Shown: piece by piece, positions 37,097 through 45,170 of the stretch
Layout: every line of letters begins with the position of its first letter
How positions within the stretch are numbered: position 1 is the first letter of the stretch
Assembly: GCF_900094575.1 (NCBI RefSeq)
Contig: NZ_FMAE01000008.1
Coordinates: 186,001 to 250,000, forward strand
From: Bradyrhizobium yuanmingense
GTDB lineage: Bacteria; Pseudomonadota; Alphaproteobacteria; Rhizobiales; Xanthobacteraceae
Direction: 5' to 3'
Length of the DNA stretch: 64,000 nt
Made by a program: the position numbers and the translations under genes
Notes under the pieces: model-generated
The model's input: only the letters and a program-made list of their open reading frames with translations
What the model was told of the DNA's origin: nothing
The model's database searches: none

Positions 37097-38629
37097 ATGA
37101 AACACATCCTGGACGCCCTTGAAGATCGTCGTGCCGGCGCAAAGCTCGGCGGCGGGGAGAAGCGCATCGAGGCGCAGCACGCCCGCGGCAAGCTGACGGC
37201 CCGCGAGCGCATCGAGCTTCTGCTCGACAAGGGATCGTTCGAGGAGTTCGACATGTTCGTCGAGCACCGCTCCACCGAGTTCGGCATGGAGAAGACCAAG
37301 GTGCCGGGCGACGGCGTCGTCACCGGCTGGGGCACCGTCAACGGTCGCAAGACTTTTGTCTTTGCCAAAGACTTTACGGTGTTCGGCGGCTCGTTGTCCG
37401 AAACGCACGCGCTGAAAATTACAAAACTCCAGGACATGGCGATGAAGGCGAGGGCGCCCATCATTGGCCTGTATGACGCCGGCGGCGCCCGCATCCAGGA
37501 AGGCGTCGCTGCGCTCGCCGGCTATTCCTACGTGTTCCGCCGCAATGTGCTTGCCTCGGGCGTGATCCCGCAGATCTCCGTCATCATGGGCCCCTGCGCC
37601 GGCGGCGACGTCTATTCGCCTGCCATGACCGACTTCATCTTCATGGTGAAGAACACCAGTTACATGTTCGTCACCGGTCCCGACGTGGTGAAGACCGTGA
37701 CCAACGAGGTCGTGACGGCCGAGGAGCTCGGCGGCGCCTCGGTGCACGCCACGCGCTCCTCAATCGCCGACGGCGCCTTCGAGAACGACGTCGAGACCCT
37801 CTTGCAGATGCGTCGCCTGATCGACTTCCTGCCCTCCAACAACACCGACGGCGTGCCGGAATGGCCGAGCTTCGATGACATCGAGCGGGTCGACATGTCG
37901 CTCGACACGCTGATCCCCGACAATCCGAACAAGCCCTATGACATGAAGGAGCTGATCCTGAAGGTCGTGGACGAGGGCGACTTCTTCGAGATCGCGGAAG
38001 CCTTCGCCAAGAACATCGTCACCGGCTTTGGTCGCATTGCCGGGCGCACGGTCGGCTTCGTCGCCAACCAGCCGATGGTGCTGGCCGGCGTGCTCGACAG
38101 CGACGCATCGCGCAAGGCGGCACGCTTCGTCCGCTTCTGCGACGCCTTCAACATCCCGATCGTCACCTTCGTCGACGTGCCGGGCTTCCTGCCCGGCACC
38201 GCGCAGGAATATGGCGGCCTGATCAAGCACGGCGCGAAGCTCCTGTTCGCCTATTCGCAGTGCACCGTGCCGCTCGTCACCATCATCACCCGCAAGGCCT
38301 ATGGCGGCGCCTTCGACGTCATGGCCTCCAAGGAGATCGGCGCCGACATGAACTACGCGTGGCCGACCGCCCAGATCGCGGTGATGGGCGCCAAGGGCGC
38401 GGTCGAGATCATCTTCCGCTCAGACATCGGCGACCCCGACAAGATCGCCGCCCGCACCAAGGAATACGAAGACCGCTTCCTGTCGCCCTTCATCGCCGCC
38501 GAGCGCGGCTATATCGACGACGTCATCATGCCGCACTCGACCCGCAAGCGCATCGCGCGGGCGCTGGCGATGCTGAAGGACAAAAAGACGGAAATGCCGG
38601 CGAAGAAGCACGACAATTTGCCGTTGTAA
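37097..38629 (+). CDS. pccB: Acyl-CoA (propionyl-CoA) carboxylase beta subunit
   Basis: The carboxyltransferase beta subunit (510 residues) transfers CO2 from carboxybiotin to an acyl-CoA, most likely propionyl-CoA in the methylmalonyl pathway. The crotonase-like halves are complete, with the oxyanion-hole motif GLYDAGGARIQEGVAALAGY, GPCAGGDVYSPAMTDFIFMV and, in the second half, FVDVPGFLPGTAQEYGGLIK and ITRKAYGGAFDVMASKEIGA. The biotinylated alpha subunit is not in the window. It is followed by a REP-like repeat. Start ATG 37097 with GGCGGGAGCAA upstream. Confidence 0.93.
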   Translation: MKHILDALEDRRAGAKLGGGEKRIEAQHARGKLTARERIELLLDKGSFEEFDMFVEHRSTEFGMEKTKVPGDGVVTGWGTVNGRKTFVFAKDFTVFGGSLSETHALKITKLQDMAMKARAPIIGLYDAGGARIQEGVAALAGYSYVFRRNVLASGVIPQISVIMGPCAGGDVYSPAMTDFIFMVKNTSYMFVTGPDVVKTVTNEVVTAEELGGASVHATRSSIADGAFENDVETLLQMRRLIDFLPSNNTDGVPEWPSFDDIERVDMSLDTLIPDNPNKPYDMKELILKVVDEGDFFEIAEAFAKNIVTGFGRIAGRTVGFVANQPMVLAGVLDSDASRKAARFVRFCDAFNIPIVTFVDVPGFLPGTAQEYGGLIKHGAKLLFAYSQCTVPLVTIITRKAYGGAFDVMASKEIGADMNYAWPTAQIAVMGAKGAVEIIFRSDIGDPDKIAARTKEYEDRFLSPFIAAERGYIDDVIMPHSTRKRIARALAMLKDKKTEMPAKKHDNLPL

Positions 38630-38635
38630 TAGGAG

Positions 38636-38665
38636 GTAGCCCGGATGAGCGCAGCGAAATCCGGG
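38636..38665. repeat. GTAG-headed REP-like element (single unit)
   Basis: GTAGCCCGGATGAGCGCAGC followed by GAAATCCGGG; hairpin CCCGGAT/ATCCGGG. It sits six bases after the pccB stop. Confidence 0.75.
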
Positions 38666-38739
38666 TCTTTGCCGAGGTCCCGCATGTCGCTTTGCTCATG
38701 CGGGCGACAGGCTCCTTCTGATTTGGCACGCTCGATCCA

Positions 38740-39087
38740 ATGACCGAAGACGATCCGACCGATGAAATCTCCGATATCGAAGATCGGATCGAAGAGCTCG
38801 CCGAGATCGCTGAGCGGTGCCGCAAGTACATCCTGGCGTCCAAGATCGCGATCGGTGGCGGGGCGGCGCTGCTGCTGGTGACGATCCTCGGTCTGTTCGG
38901 ATTTGGTCAGACTGCCGCGCTCGGATCGATTGCGCTGGTGCTCGGCGGGATCGTCTCGCTCGGCTCGAATGTCTCGACGTTGCGGCAGACGGACGAGGCC
39001 ATCAGTGCTGCGGAGGCGCGGCGTGCGGCGTTGATCGGCAGCATTGACCTCAGGGTCGTTGCCGATGCGCCGCTGAAGCTGGTGTGA
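38740..39087 (+). CDS. Small membrane protein of unknown function
   Basis: A 115-residue protein. The acidic N-terminus (MTEDDPTDEISDIEDRIEEL) is helical; two hydrophobic helices follow (AIGGGAALLLVTILGLFGF and ALGSIALVLGGIVSLGS), then a short helical tail (TDEAISAAEARRAALIG). No family is recognised. GTAG-type repeats lie on both sides. Confidence 0.75.
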   Translation: MTEDDPTDEISDIEDRIEELAEIAERCRKYILASKIAIGGGAALLLVTILGLFGFGQTAALGSIALVLGGIVSLGSNVSTLRQTDEAISAAEARRAALIGSIDLRVVADAPLKLV

Positions 39088-39090
39088 GGT

Positions 39091-39178
39091 GTAGGGTGGA
39101 TTAGCGAAGCGTAATCCACCAAGGTGTGCGTCATCGGATGGAGAAGTGGCGGATTACGCTATCGCTAATCCGCCCTAC
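39091..39178. repeat. GTAG-headed REP pair (inverted, BIME-like)
   Basis: GTAGGGTGGATTAGCGAAGC with GTAATCCACC on the left and GGCGGATTACGCTATCGC with TAATCCGCCCTAC on the right: two REP units in opposite orientation. Confidence 0.85.
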
Positions 39179-39207
39179 GCATCAGACGCCTCCAGCGCCA
39201 GCAAGCC

Positions 39208-39360
39208 TCACGCGGCCTGCTTGACTGTCAGCTCCGACAATTCGGCGCGGCATTCGGCGGCGTAGGCCTGGAGCCGGTCGGCGGTCTGCCGGTCGAGCAT
39301 GGCCTTGGCCAACCGCTCGGCGCGGGCGATCTGTCGCTTGAGATATTCGATGCGGACCAT
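39208..39360 (-). CDS. Small conserved-looking helical protein (50 aa)
   Basis: An ATG at 39360 opens a 50-residue frame: MVRIEYLKRQIARAERLAKA, then MLDRQTADRLQAYAAECRAE and LSELTVKQAA. The composition is charged and amphipathic, with Leu/Ala heptads and no membrane segment, unlike chance ORFs. An AGGTGACCC precedes the start as a weak ribosome binding site. I recall similar 50-residue hypotheticals in Bradyrhizobium but cannot verify this here. Confidence 0.6.
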   Translation of the reverse strand: MVRIEYLKRQIARAERLAKAMLDRQTADRLQAYAAECRAELSELTVKQAA

Positions 39361-39435
39361 GGGTCACCTGTCGAATTGAATCGTTCCGATGCCGGCGACT
39401 CTATGCCAAGCACAGCATCGATTATGTGAGGTGCA

Positions 39436-40089
39436 TCACGCCCCGCGCGCCTTATCCGCCGCGGCGAAATGCGCCAGCTGGTCGGCGTGGGCCTTGGCGA
39501 ACGCCGGACGTCCGGTGGCGCGCGCGACGTAAGCGCGGCAGGCAGGACTATCCGTCAGCCCGTTGAAACCATCGACGACGCGCAGCACGTCCGCCATCAG
39601 GATGTCGGCGACGGAGAAGGAGCCCGCCAACCATTCGCGGCTGGCCAGCACCGCCTCGAGATGCTTGAGCCGAAGCTTGAGGAAGTCGTCCACGAATTTC
39701 CATGCTGCCGTGTCGGTCGGATGTCCCATGAATTTGGACATGCCCCAGGGCAGGCTGGCCATCTCCACCGAATTGAGCGCCGCGAACACCCACTCCGCCG
39801 CTTCAGTGCGGCCGCGCTGGTCCTTTGGCATCAGCCTCTCGCTGAGGCCGCCGAGATGCAGCAGGATCGCGCCGGTCTCGAAGATCGAGAGGTCGCCGTC
39901 GGTCAGCCACGGAACCTGGCCGAACGGCTGGTGGGCGAAGTGCGCGGGCCCGCGGTCGTCGAATGGCACGCTGGCGACGCGATAGGGCAAGGCGGCTTCT
40001 TCCAGCGCCCAGCGCACGCGGAAGTCACGCACGAAGCCTCGCGGCGCTGCGGGAACCCAATCGAAGGTGGTCAGGGTGAGGTCGGCCAT
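39436..40089 (-). CDS. Glutathione S-transferase family protein
   Basis: A 217-residue cytosolic GST-fold protein. The thioredoxin-like N-terminal domain holds VRWALEEAALPYRVASVPFD and the glutathione-binding FGQVPWLTDGDLSIFETGAI (cis-Pro and the E-T pair). The all-helical C-terminal domain contains FSVADILMADVLRVVDGF. The substrate is unknown. It is divergent from a small EthD/Dabb-like gene with 130 bases between the starts, a region containing a GGCGAC...GTCGCC hairpin. Confidence 0.9.
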   Translation of the reverse strand: MADLTLTTFDWVPAAPRGFVRDFRVRWALEEAALPYRVASVPFDDRGPAHFAHQPFGQVPWLTDGDLSIFETGAILLHLGGLSERLMPKDQRGRTEAAEWVFAALNSVEMASLPWGMSKFMGHPTDTAAWKFVDDFLKLRLKHLEAVLASREWLAGSFSVADILMADVLRVVDGFNGLTDSPACRAYVARATGRPAFAKAHADQLAHFAAADKARGA

Positions 40090-40219
40090 TTGCTGTCTCC
40101 GTGTGCCGGTTCAACGCAAAGGACGAACGAAGGGCGCCCATTCCGACACCGGCGGCGACTCCTTTTGTCGCCGGCGGCTTAACCGGCTAGGCTCGCCCCA
40201 AACAACAGGAGGAAATCCG

Positions 40220-40534
40220 ATGCCAGCAGCCTTCTTCGTCGTTCGCGCCGTCGTGTCCGACGCCGAAAAGCGCGCTGCGTTCGACCGGTGGTACGAGACG
40301 GAACACCTGCCCGACGCAGTGAAGGTCTTCGGCGTGAGCAAGGCGTGGCGGTTCTGGAGTCTCGACGATCCCTCGCTGCACCAGGCGATGTATCAGTTCG
40401 ACGACGAGGCCAAGCTGAACGCGATGCTGAAAGGCGACGCGCTGAAAAAGCTCGTCGCCGATTTCAACCGCGACTGGCCCGACGTGAAGCGCTCGCGCGA
40501 GACGCTGGTGCTGGCGCAGGAGTTCGCGACGTAG
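40220..40534 (+). CDS. Small dimeric alpha/beta-barrel (EthD-like) protein
   Basis: The 104-residue protein starts MPAAFFVVRAVVSDAEKRAA at ATG 40220, behind a strong AGGAGG. It has FDRWYETEHLPDAVKVFGV, the EthD/Dabb signature (W-Y-x-x-x-H-L-P), then WRFWSLDDPSLHQAMYQFDD. The fold is a ferredoxin-like barrel dimer. Its role is unclear. It may share a divergent promoter with the GST gene. Confidence 0.82.
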   Translation: MPAAFFVVRAVVSDAEKRAAFDRWYETEHLPDAVKVFGVSKAWRFWSLDDPSLHQAMYQFDDEAKLNAMLKGDALKKLVADFNRDWPDVKRSRETLVLAQEFAT

Positions 40535-40676
40535 CGAGGTTCTGTAACCCGGACGGAGTTACGAATTCTTCATCTCGGCTCGCATGAATCTGAACGCCGG
40601 CTTCAGCTTCGGTTCATGGCGTTGCAGCGACATTCCTTCTGCATCACGTGCACGATGATCCAAGAAGGAAGAAACG

Positions 40677-40964
40677 ATGGAGCGCCGGAACTTTTTGAAA
40701 CTTGCCTTGGGATTGACGGCGGGCGCCGCTGCCTTCGCCGCGACCGCGGCACAGGCCGCGCCGCTGTCACCGCAGCCGCTCGCTGATCCCACTCACGCGC
40801 CGCAAGGCAATCCCGACGCGCATCCCGCTGTCACGACCAGTGAGGAAGCTGCGCAACTCGCTCCTGAGCAGGTTCACTGGCGTGGGCGTGGCCGCCACTG
40901 GGGCTGGCACCGCCGTCATTGGCGCCGGCATCGCCGGCGCTGGCGCCGCCGCCATTATTGGTAA
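40677..40964 (+). CDS. Tat-exported small His/Arg/Trp-rich protein
   Basis: A 95-residue protein with a twin-arginine leader MERRNFLKLALGLTAGAAAF ending at TAAQA (about residue 28). The mature part has a short linker and then a C-terminal tail rich in His, Arg and Trp (RGRHWGWHRRHWRRHRRRWR). The tail could bind metal or nucleic acid, but this is speculation. A convergent partner gene follows with terminators between them. Confidence 0.75.
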   Translation: MERRNFLKLALGLTAGAAAFAATAAQAAPLSPQPLADPTHAPQGNPDAHPAVTTSEEAAQLAPEQVHWRGRGRHWGWHRRHWRRHRRRWRRRHYW

Positions 40965-40989
40965 GCTCGCGACCATTCGCGGACTCAAC

Positions 40990-41012
40990 GGGGATCGCCG
41001 CTGGCGGTCCCC
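40990..41012 (+). terminator. Hairpin after the Tat-exported small protein
   Basis: GGGGATCGCC and GGCGGTCCCC with a 3-base loop (one G-T pair), then GTTTCG. It ends transcription of the upstream + strand gene, probably weakly. Confidence 0.55.
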
Positions 41013-41060
41013 GTTTCGATTCTGGAGACGCCCGGCTCCGTGGGCGAAAGTCAGAGCGCC

Positions 41061-41097
41061 AAAAGAAAATGGCCGCAGCGGATGCCGCGCGGCCATT
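41061..41097 (-). terminator. Terminator of the GCG_CRPN-type gene
   Basis: On the minus strand AATGGCCGC and GCGGCCATT (9 bp) are followed by TTCTTTT. It lies 18 bases after the stop of the minus-strand gene. Confidence 0.65.
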
Positions 41098-41114
41098 CTG
41101 GAGTGCGGAGAAGA

Positions 41115-41366
41115 TCAGTAAGGACGGCAGCGGCCGGCGTACCAGCGGAAGCCGTAAGGGCAGACGCGCGCGCGGGGCACCACGACGACCGGTGGGGCGA
41201 CCACCACGGGGGCGGGGCGCACGACGACCGCGCCACGCATCGGGCGGCACTGACCATAGGGGCCGCGATAAAACCCTCGGCCGCAGCCCTCGGCGGCGCT
41301 GGCCGCCTCGCTGAAACCGACGACGGCCGCGCTGGCGAGCATGACGGCGGCTAACAGGTATTTCAT
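41115..41366 (-). CDS. Small secreted Cys-containing protein (GCG_CRPN type)
   Basis: ATG 41366 gives 83 residues with a signal peptide (MKYLLAAVMLASAAVVGFSE, cleavage after AASA). The mature part begins GCGRGFYRGPYGQCRPMRG, which matches the GCG_CRPN prefix domain, then a Val/Pro stretch and VCPYGFRWYAGRCRPY with two more Cys. Function is unknown. The Cys pairs suggest disulfides in the periplasm. Confidence 0.8.
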   Translation of the reverse strand: MKYLLAAVMLASAAVVGFSEAASAAEGCGRGFYRGPYGQCRPMRGAVVVRPAPVVVAPPVVVVPRARVCPYGFRWYAGRCRPY

Positions 41367-41561
41367 TTTTGATCTTCCTTCTCGTCCTGGGGGCAGGCTT
41401 AGGGGGATGGCGCTTGTGGCGCACAATGAATCAACAGACACGATTCGACACGTTAAAATTGGAGAAACGTGCCGGCACGTTGCGATCCAAACCTGCCAAT
41501 CATGACCTGAATGCGGCATGAACGTTCCCCGCATCTGGTCCCGGACGACACGCTGGTGTCG

Positions 41562-42572
41562 CTAGCGGCCGAGAAAGCCCAGCACCAGTTCCTTGTACGT
41601 CTCCGGCGCCTCCAGGAACACGAGATGGCCGGTGTCGGGGATCACCTCGGCCCGCGCGTTCGGCATCTTCGCGGCGAGCTGCTTCGCAAGCTCTGCGTTC
41701 TGCCCCATCTTGGCCCGCAGCGCCTCCGGCGCGAGCGGCCGGCCCGGCGCGTTGTGGTCGTCCGCGCCCATGATGAACAGAGTCGGTGTCGCGATCAGCG
41801 GGATCTCGTGCGCCACCGGTTCACGATAGATCATCTGGCCGGAAGAGACGAAAGCGCCCAGCCAGCGCGGATAGTCCGGGCTGCCCTTGATATTGAAGCG
41901 GGCCTCGATGAACGGCGTGATCGCCTCGGCCGGCAGCTTGATTGCGTAATTGGTCTGGAGCTGCTTGCGATAGCCGTCGGCGGTGAGCTTGTCCTCGGTC
42001 TCGATCATCTTCTCGGTCGGCGTCGGCGGCACGTAGAGGCGGTAGTCCTCGAGCCCGATCGGCGCGGTCAGCACCAGATGGACGAGGCGGTCGGGATAGG
42101 CCCGGGCGATGCGCACGCCGAGCATGCCGCCGAGCGAATGCGCGACGATCTCGGCCTTGTCGATTTTGAGGTGATCGAGCAGCGCAATGGTGTTGCGCGC
42201 CAGATTGTCGAAATGCAGCTCGCCCGCCGGCTTGGAAGACTTGCCGAAACCGACCTGGTCCGGCACCACGACACGAAAGCCGGCCTCGCTCAGCATCTTG
42301 ATCACGGGCGCCCAATAGCTCGACGGAAAATTGCGCCCGTGCAGCAGCACGACGGTGCGGCCGTTCGGCCGTGCCGCGGCGACATCCATATAGGCCATGC
42401 TGAGCTGCTCGCCGTCGTTGACGACGGGGAGCAAGTGCACGGGGTAAGGATAGGCAAAGCCTTCGAGCGCGATGCCATAGGGCTCGCGGGGCGTGGCATC
42501 GGCGGCGTAGGTCGATGTGAGTTGGAAAGTAAGAAGGGCGGCGGCGAGCGCGGCCAGGAAGATGCGGTTCAT
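41562..42572 (-). CDS. Alpha/beta hydrolase, exported
   Basis: The ATG at 42572 gives 336 residues with a signal peptide (MNRIFLAALAAALLTFQLTS, ending TYAA). The hydrolase fold shows LLHGRNFPSSYW (oxyanion region), the nucleophile elbow AHSLGGM with Ser146, FIMGADDHNAPGR (acid) and the C-terminal DTGHLVFLEAPE (His). An alternative start at 42674 would run through a palindromic repeat and is rejected. The substrate is unknown. Confidence 0.88.
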   Translation of the reverse strand: MNRIFLAALAAALLTFQLTSTYAADATPREPYGIALEGFAYPYPVHLLPVVNDGEQLSMAYMDVAAARPNGRTVVLLHGRNFPSSYWAPVIKMLSEAGFRVVVPDQVGFGKSSKPAGELHFDNLARNTIALLDHLKIDKAEIVAHSLGGMLGVRIARAYPDRLVHLVLTAPIGLEDYRLYVPPTPTEKMIETEDKLTADGYRKQLQTNYAIKLPAEAITPFIEARFNIKGSPDYPRWLGAFVSSGQMIYREPVAHEIPLIATPTLFIMGADDHNAPGRPLAPEALRAKMGQNAELAKQLAAKMPNARAEVIPDTGHLVFLEAPETYKELVLGFLGR

Positions 42573-42581
42573 CACAGTCTC

Positions 42582-42663
42582 CGTCATGCCCGGGCTTGTC
42601 CAGGGCATCCACGTGCCAGCCGCAATAAAGACGTGGATGGCCGGGTCAAGCCCGGCCATGACG
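42582..42663. repeat. Palindromic repeat CGTCATG...CATGACG
   Basis: CGTCATGCCCGGGCTTG and CAAGCCCGGCCATGACG form the outer arms, with CATCCACGT and ACGTGGATG inside. It is typical of Bradyrhizobium intergenic palindromes and sits just upstream of the hydrolase start. Confidence 0.85.
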
Positions 42664-42711
42664 AGAGTGCACATTCACACGCAAACGTGCGATCTCACAG
42701 GGCTTGTGTGA

Positions 42712-43410
42712 TCATTCCTTCCCATTCGCGAACAGCGCAGCGAACTGCTTCTCGCCGGTACGGGTGAAATTCACGATACGGCTGCCGGGCGTGGGATCGC
42801 GCGCGGCCCACTTCAACTCGGCGAACCGTTGCATCATGGCCGCGCCCAACGTGCCGGCGAGATGGTGCCGCCGCTCGCTCCAGTCGAGGCAGGCCTTGCA
42901 GACCGGGCGGCGCGGATGGCTGAGCATGTCGGGCGAGATCTGCAGGTGCTTCACAAGAAAGCGCTCGCCCTCGGCGGTCAGCTCGATCTCCTGCTTCTTC
43001 TGCCTGACCAGATGCCGCTCGCGCAAGGAGTCCAGCATCTGCACGCCGAGATCGCCGGCGAGATGGTCGTAGCAAATCCGCGCGCGCCGCAGCGCAGGGT
43101 CCTTCGGCCCGGTGCGCACGCGCATATGGCCGGTCCGCGCGGCAAGGCCGGCGAGCCCCTCGAGCACGCCGGCGACGTCGTCGTCGGTGAGGCGGTAGTA
43201 GCGGTGGCGGCCCTGTTTCTCCGGCTCGATCAGGCCGCCGGCCTCGAGCTTCGACAGATGCGAGCTTGCGGTCTGCGGCGTGATGCCTGCCTCCTGCGCC
43301 AGCTCGCTCGCGGTGAGCGCGCGGCCGTTCATCAGCGCCGTGAGCATGTTGGCGCGGGCGGGGTCGCCAACCAGCGAGGCGACCATGGCGATGTCGGGTC
43401 CTGATTTCAT
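42712..43410 (-). CDS. ArsR-type winged-helix transcriptional regulator
   Basis: ATG 43410 gives 232 residues starting MKSGPDIAMVASLVGDPARA. The winged helix is LTASELAQEAGITPQTASSHLSKLE with GLIEPEKQGRHRYYRLT following. The C-terminal half (PVCKACLDWSERRHHLAGTL) carries two Cys and may bind an effector or metal. It is divergent from the NIPSNAP/ABM genes across a long palindrome, and could regulate them. The open frame extends to 43491 into that palindrome, which I regard as chance. Confidence 0.87.
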   Translation of the reverse strand: MKSGPDIAMVASLVGDPARANMLTALMNGRALTASELAQEAGITPQTASSHLSKLEAGGLIEPEKQGRHRYYRLTDDDVAGVLEGLAGLAARTGHMRVRTGPKDPALRRARICYDHLAGDLGVQMLDSLRERHLVRQKKQEIELTAEGERFLVKHLQISPDMLSHPRRPVCKACLDWSERRHHLAGTLGAAMMQRFAELKWAARDPTPGSRIVNFTRTGEKQFAALFANGKE

Positions 43411-43467
43411 GCTTCGATGGTAACCGAAGCGTTGCAGTCGGGCAAGCGCGTAGCGTGTCACCAAGTC

Positions 43468-43548
43468 GCCATTGCGAGCGTAGCGAAGCAATCCAGACTG
43501 CGTCCGCGGAGGGACTCCTGGATTGCTTCGCTACGCTCGCAATGACGG
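43468..43548. repeat. Long perfect palindrome ATTGCGAGCG...CGCTCGCAAT
   Basis: 26-base perfect arms (43471-43496 and 43518-43543) with a 21-base spacer. A diverged copy lies at 52131-52216. It occupies the divergent spacer between the ArsR gene and the NIPSNAP gene. Confidence 0.9.
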
Positions 43549-43568
43549 CGAAAACAAAGGAGCCCATT

Positions 43569-43877
43569 ATGTCCGTCACCGTCTTCATCCGCTATCAGCT
43601 CGATCCCTTCAAGCGCGCGCAGTTCGAGGAATATTCGAAGCGCTGGCTCACCATCATCCCCAGATGTGGCGGCGAGTTGATTGGCTACTTCATGCCACAT
43701 GAGGGCACCAACAACATTGCGTCGGCCCTGATCTCGTTCGAGAGCTTGGCCGCCTATGAAGCCTATCGCAAACGGCTGCGCGCCGATCTCGACGGTATGG
43801 CAAACTTCAACTTTGCCGAGGCGGAGAAATTCATCCTCGCCGAAGAACGCACCTTCCTGCGCAAGGTGGTATTGTAG
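43569..43877 (+). CDS. NIPSNAP-family protein
   Basis: A 102-residue dimeric barrel protein: VTVFIRYQLDPFKRAQFEEY, GGELIGYFMPHEGTNNIASA and LISFESLAAYEAYRKRLRAD. It starts with ATG 43569 immediately after the palindrome. A monooxygenase-like gene follows 24 bases later and is probably in the same operon. NIPSNAP function in bacteria is not settled. Confidence 0.87.
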   Translation: MSVTVFIRYQLDPFKRAQFEEYSKRWLTIIPRCGGELIGYFMPHEGTNNIASALISFESLAAYEAYRKRLRADLDGMANFNFAEAEKFILAEERTFLRKVVL

Positions 43878-43901
43878 GCCGACCAACAGCAGGAGACGCC
43901 C

Positions 43902-44252
43902 ATGATCGCCGTGATCTTCGAGGTCTGGCCCAAGCCGGAACACCGCCAGACCTATTTCGACCTTGCAGCCGATCTGAAGCCGTTGCTGCAGACCATCGAC
44001 GGCTTCATCTCGGTCGAGCGCTTCGAGAGCCTGACGGAGAAGGGCAAGATCCTGTCGGTATCGTTCTGGCGGGACGAAGCGGCCGTCCAGGCCTGGCGCA
44101 ACACGATGGAGCACCGCCGCACCCAGGCCAGGGGCAGGGCGCAGATCTTCGCCGATTATCACTTACGCATCGCCAGCGTCATCCGCGACTACGGCATGAA
44201 CGACCGCGACGAGGCGCCGAAGGACAGCCGCGCCGTGCATGACGCGCACTAG
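43902..44252 (+). CDS. Antibiotic biosynthesis monooxygenase (ABM) domain protein
   Basis: A 116-residue ABM-like barrel protein: MIAVIFEVWPKPEHRQTYFD, IDGFISVERFESLTEKGKIL, SVSFWRDEAAVQAWRNTMEH. ABM proteins can be cofactorless oxygenases or haem-degrading, but the substrate is unknown. It is in a two-gene operon with the NIPSNAP gene. Confidence 0.87.
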   Translation: MIAVIFEVWPKPEHRQTYFDLAADLKPLLQTIDGFISVERFESLTEKGKILSVSFWRDEAAVQAWRNTMEHRRTQARGRAQIFADYHLRIASVIRDYGMNDRDEAPKDSRAVHDAH

Positions 44253-44303
44253 CGGACTCGAAAACGCAGCCTTATCTCTGCGCGGCTAACAAGGGAGAGA
44301 AAC

Positions 44304-45113
44304 ATGCACGTGACGACCGCTGACAAGCGCGCGACGTTCAGGAAAATGCACGAGAGCGGCTGCTTCATCCTGCCCAATCCGGTCGATGTCGGCAGCGCGA
44401 AAGCCTTGCAGCATCTCGGTTTCAAGGCGATCGCGTCATCGAGCGCCGGCTTTGCCTGGACCATTGGCAAGGCCGACAATCACGTTACCGTCGAGGACGT
44501 CTGTCAGCATCTGGCAGCATTGAGCTCGGCTGTCGACATCCCCGTGAACGCCGATTTCGAGGGTGGCTTTGCGGTCGAGCCCGATAAGGTCGCGGACAAT
44601 GTCGAGCGCGGTGTGCGCACCGGCGTTGCGGGCCTCTCGATCGAGGATTCCACCGGCGACAAGGACAAGCCGCTCTACGATCGCGCGCTGGCCGTCGAGC
44701 GCATCAAGGCCTCGCGCAAGGCGATCGGCGACAGCGGCACGCTGCTGGTCGGCCGCTGCGAGGCCTATCTGTGGGGCGTGACCGATCTCAAGCTCGTCAT
44801 CGACCGGCTCACCGCCTATGCCGATGCTGGCGCCGACTGCCTCTATGCGCCGGGTCTGAAGAGCCGCGAGGACATCGCCGCGGTGGTCAAGGCGGTCGCA
44901 CCGAAGCCGTTCAATCTTCTGATCGGCGGCTCCGGCCTGTCGCTGCAGGAAGCCCAGGATTTCGGCGTGCGCCGCATCAGCGTCGGCGGCTCGCTCGCCC
45001 GCGCCGCCTGGGGCGGCTTCATGCGCGCGGCCAAGGAGATGGCGGAGAAGGGGACCTTCACCGAGCTCGGCGGCGGCTATCCCGGCGGCGAGCTCAACAA
45101 GATGTTCGGGTAG
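44304..45113 (+). CDS. Isocitrate lyase/PEP-mutase superfamily protein
   Basis: The 269-residue protein has the (beta/alpha)8 fold of this superfamily: CFILPNPVDVGSAKALQHLG, VDIPVNADFEGGF, GVAGLSIEDSTGD and DCLYAPGLKSREDIAAVV. The metal-ligand motif reads NADFEGGF instead of the classic DADTGYG, and no KKCGH catalytic loop is seen. It is therefore not a standard 2-methylisocitrate lyase. It could be an oxaloacetate decarboxylase-like or phosphonopyruvate hydrolase-like enzyme. Confidence 0.86.
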   Translation: MHVTTADKRATFRKMHESGCFILPNPVDVGSAKALQHLGFKAIASSSAGFAWTIGKADNHVTVEDVCQHLAALSSAVDIPVNADFEGGFAVEPDKVADNVERGVRTGVAGLSIEDSTGDKDKPLYDRALAVERIKASRKAIGDSGTLLVGRCEAYLWGVTDLKLVIDRLTAYADAGADCLYAPGLKSREDIAAVVKAVAPKPFNLLIGGSGLSLQEAQDFGVRRISVGGSLARAAWGGFMRAAKEMAEKGTFTELGGGYPGGELNKMFG

Positions 45114-45122
45114 GCAAACGAA

Positions 45123-45149
45123 AGCGGCGGGATGTTGCATCCCGCCGCT
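45123..45149. terminator. Perfect 12-bp hairpin between convergent genes
   Basis: AGCGGCGGGATG and CATCCCGCCGCT with a TTG loop. It is placed between the PEP-mutase-like gene and a convergent small membrane protein gene and can serve both. Confidence 0.75.
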
Positions 45150-45170
45150 CTCGCGCATCATTACGAAATG

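Noticed and set aside
42573..42674. Upstream start of the alpha/beta hydrolase
   Set aside because: It would translate a dispersed palindrome; ATG 42572 gives a proper signal peptide.
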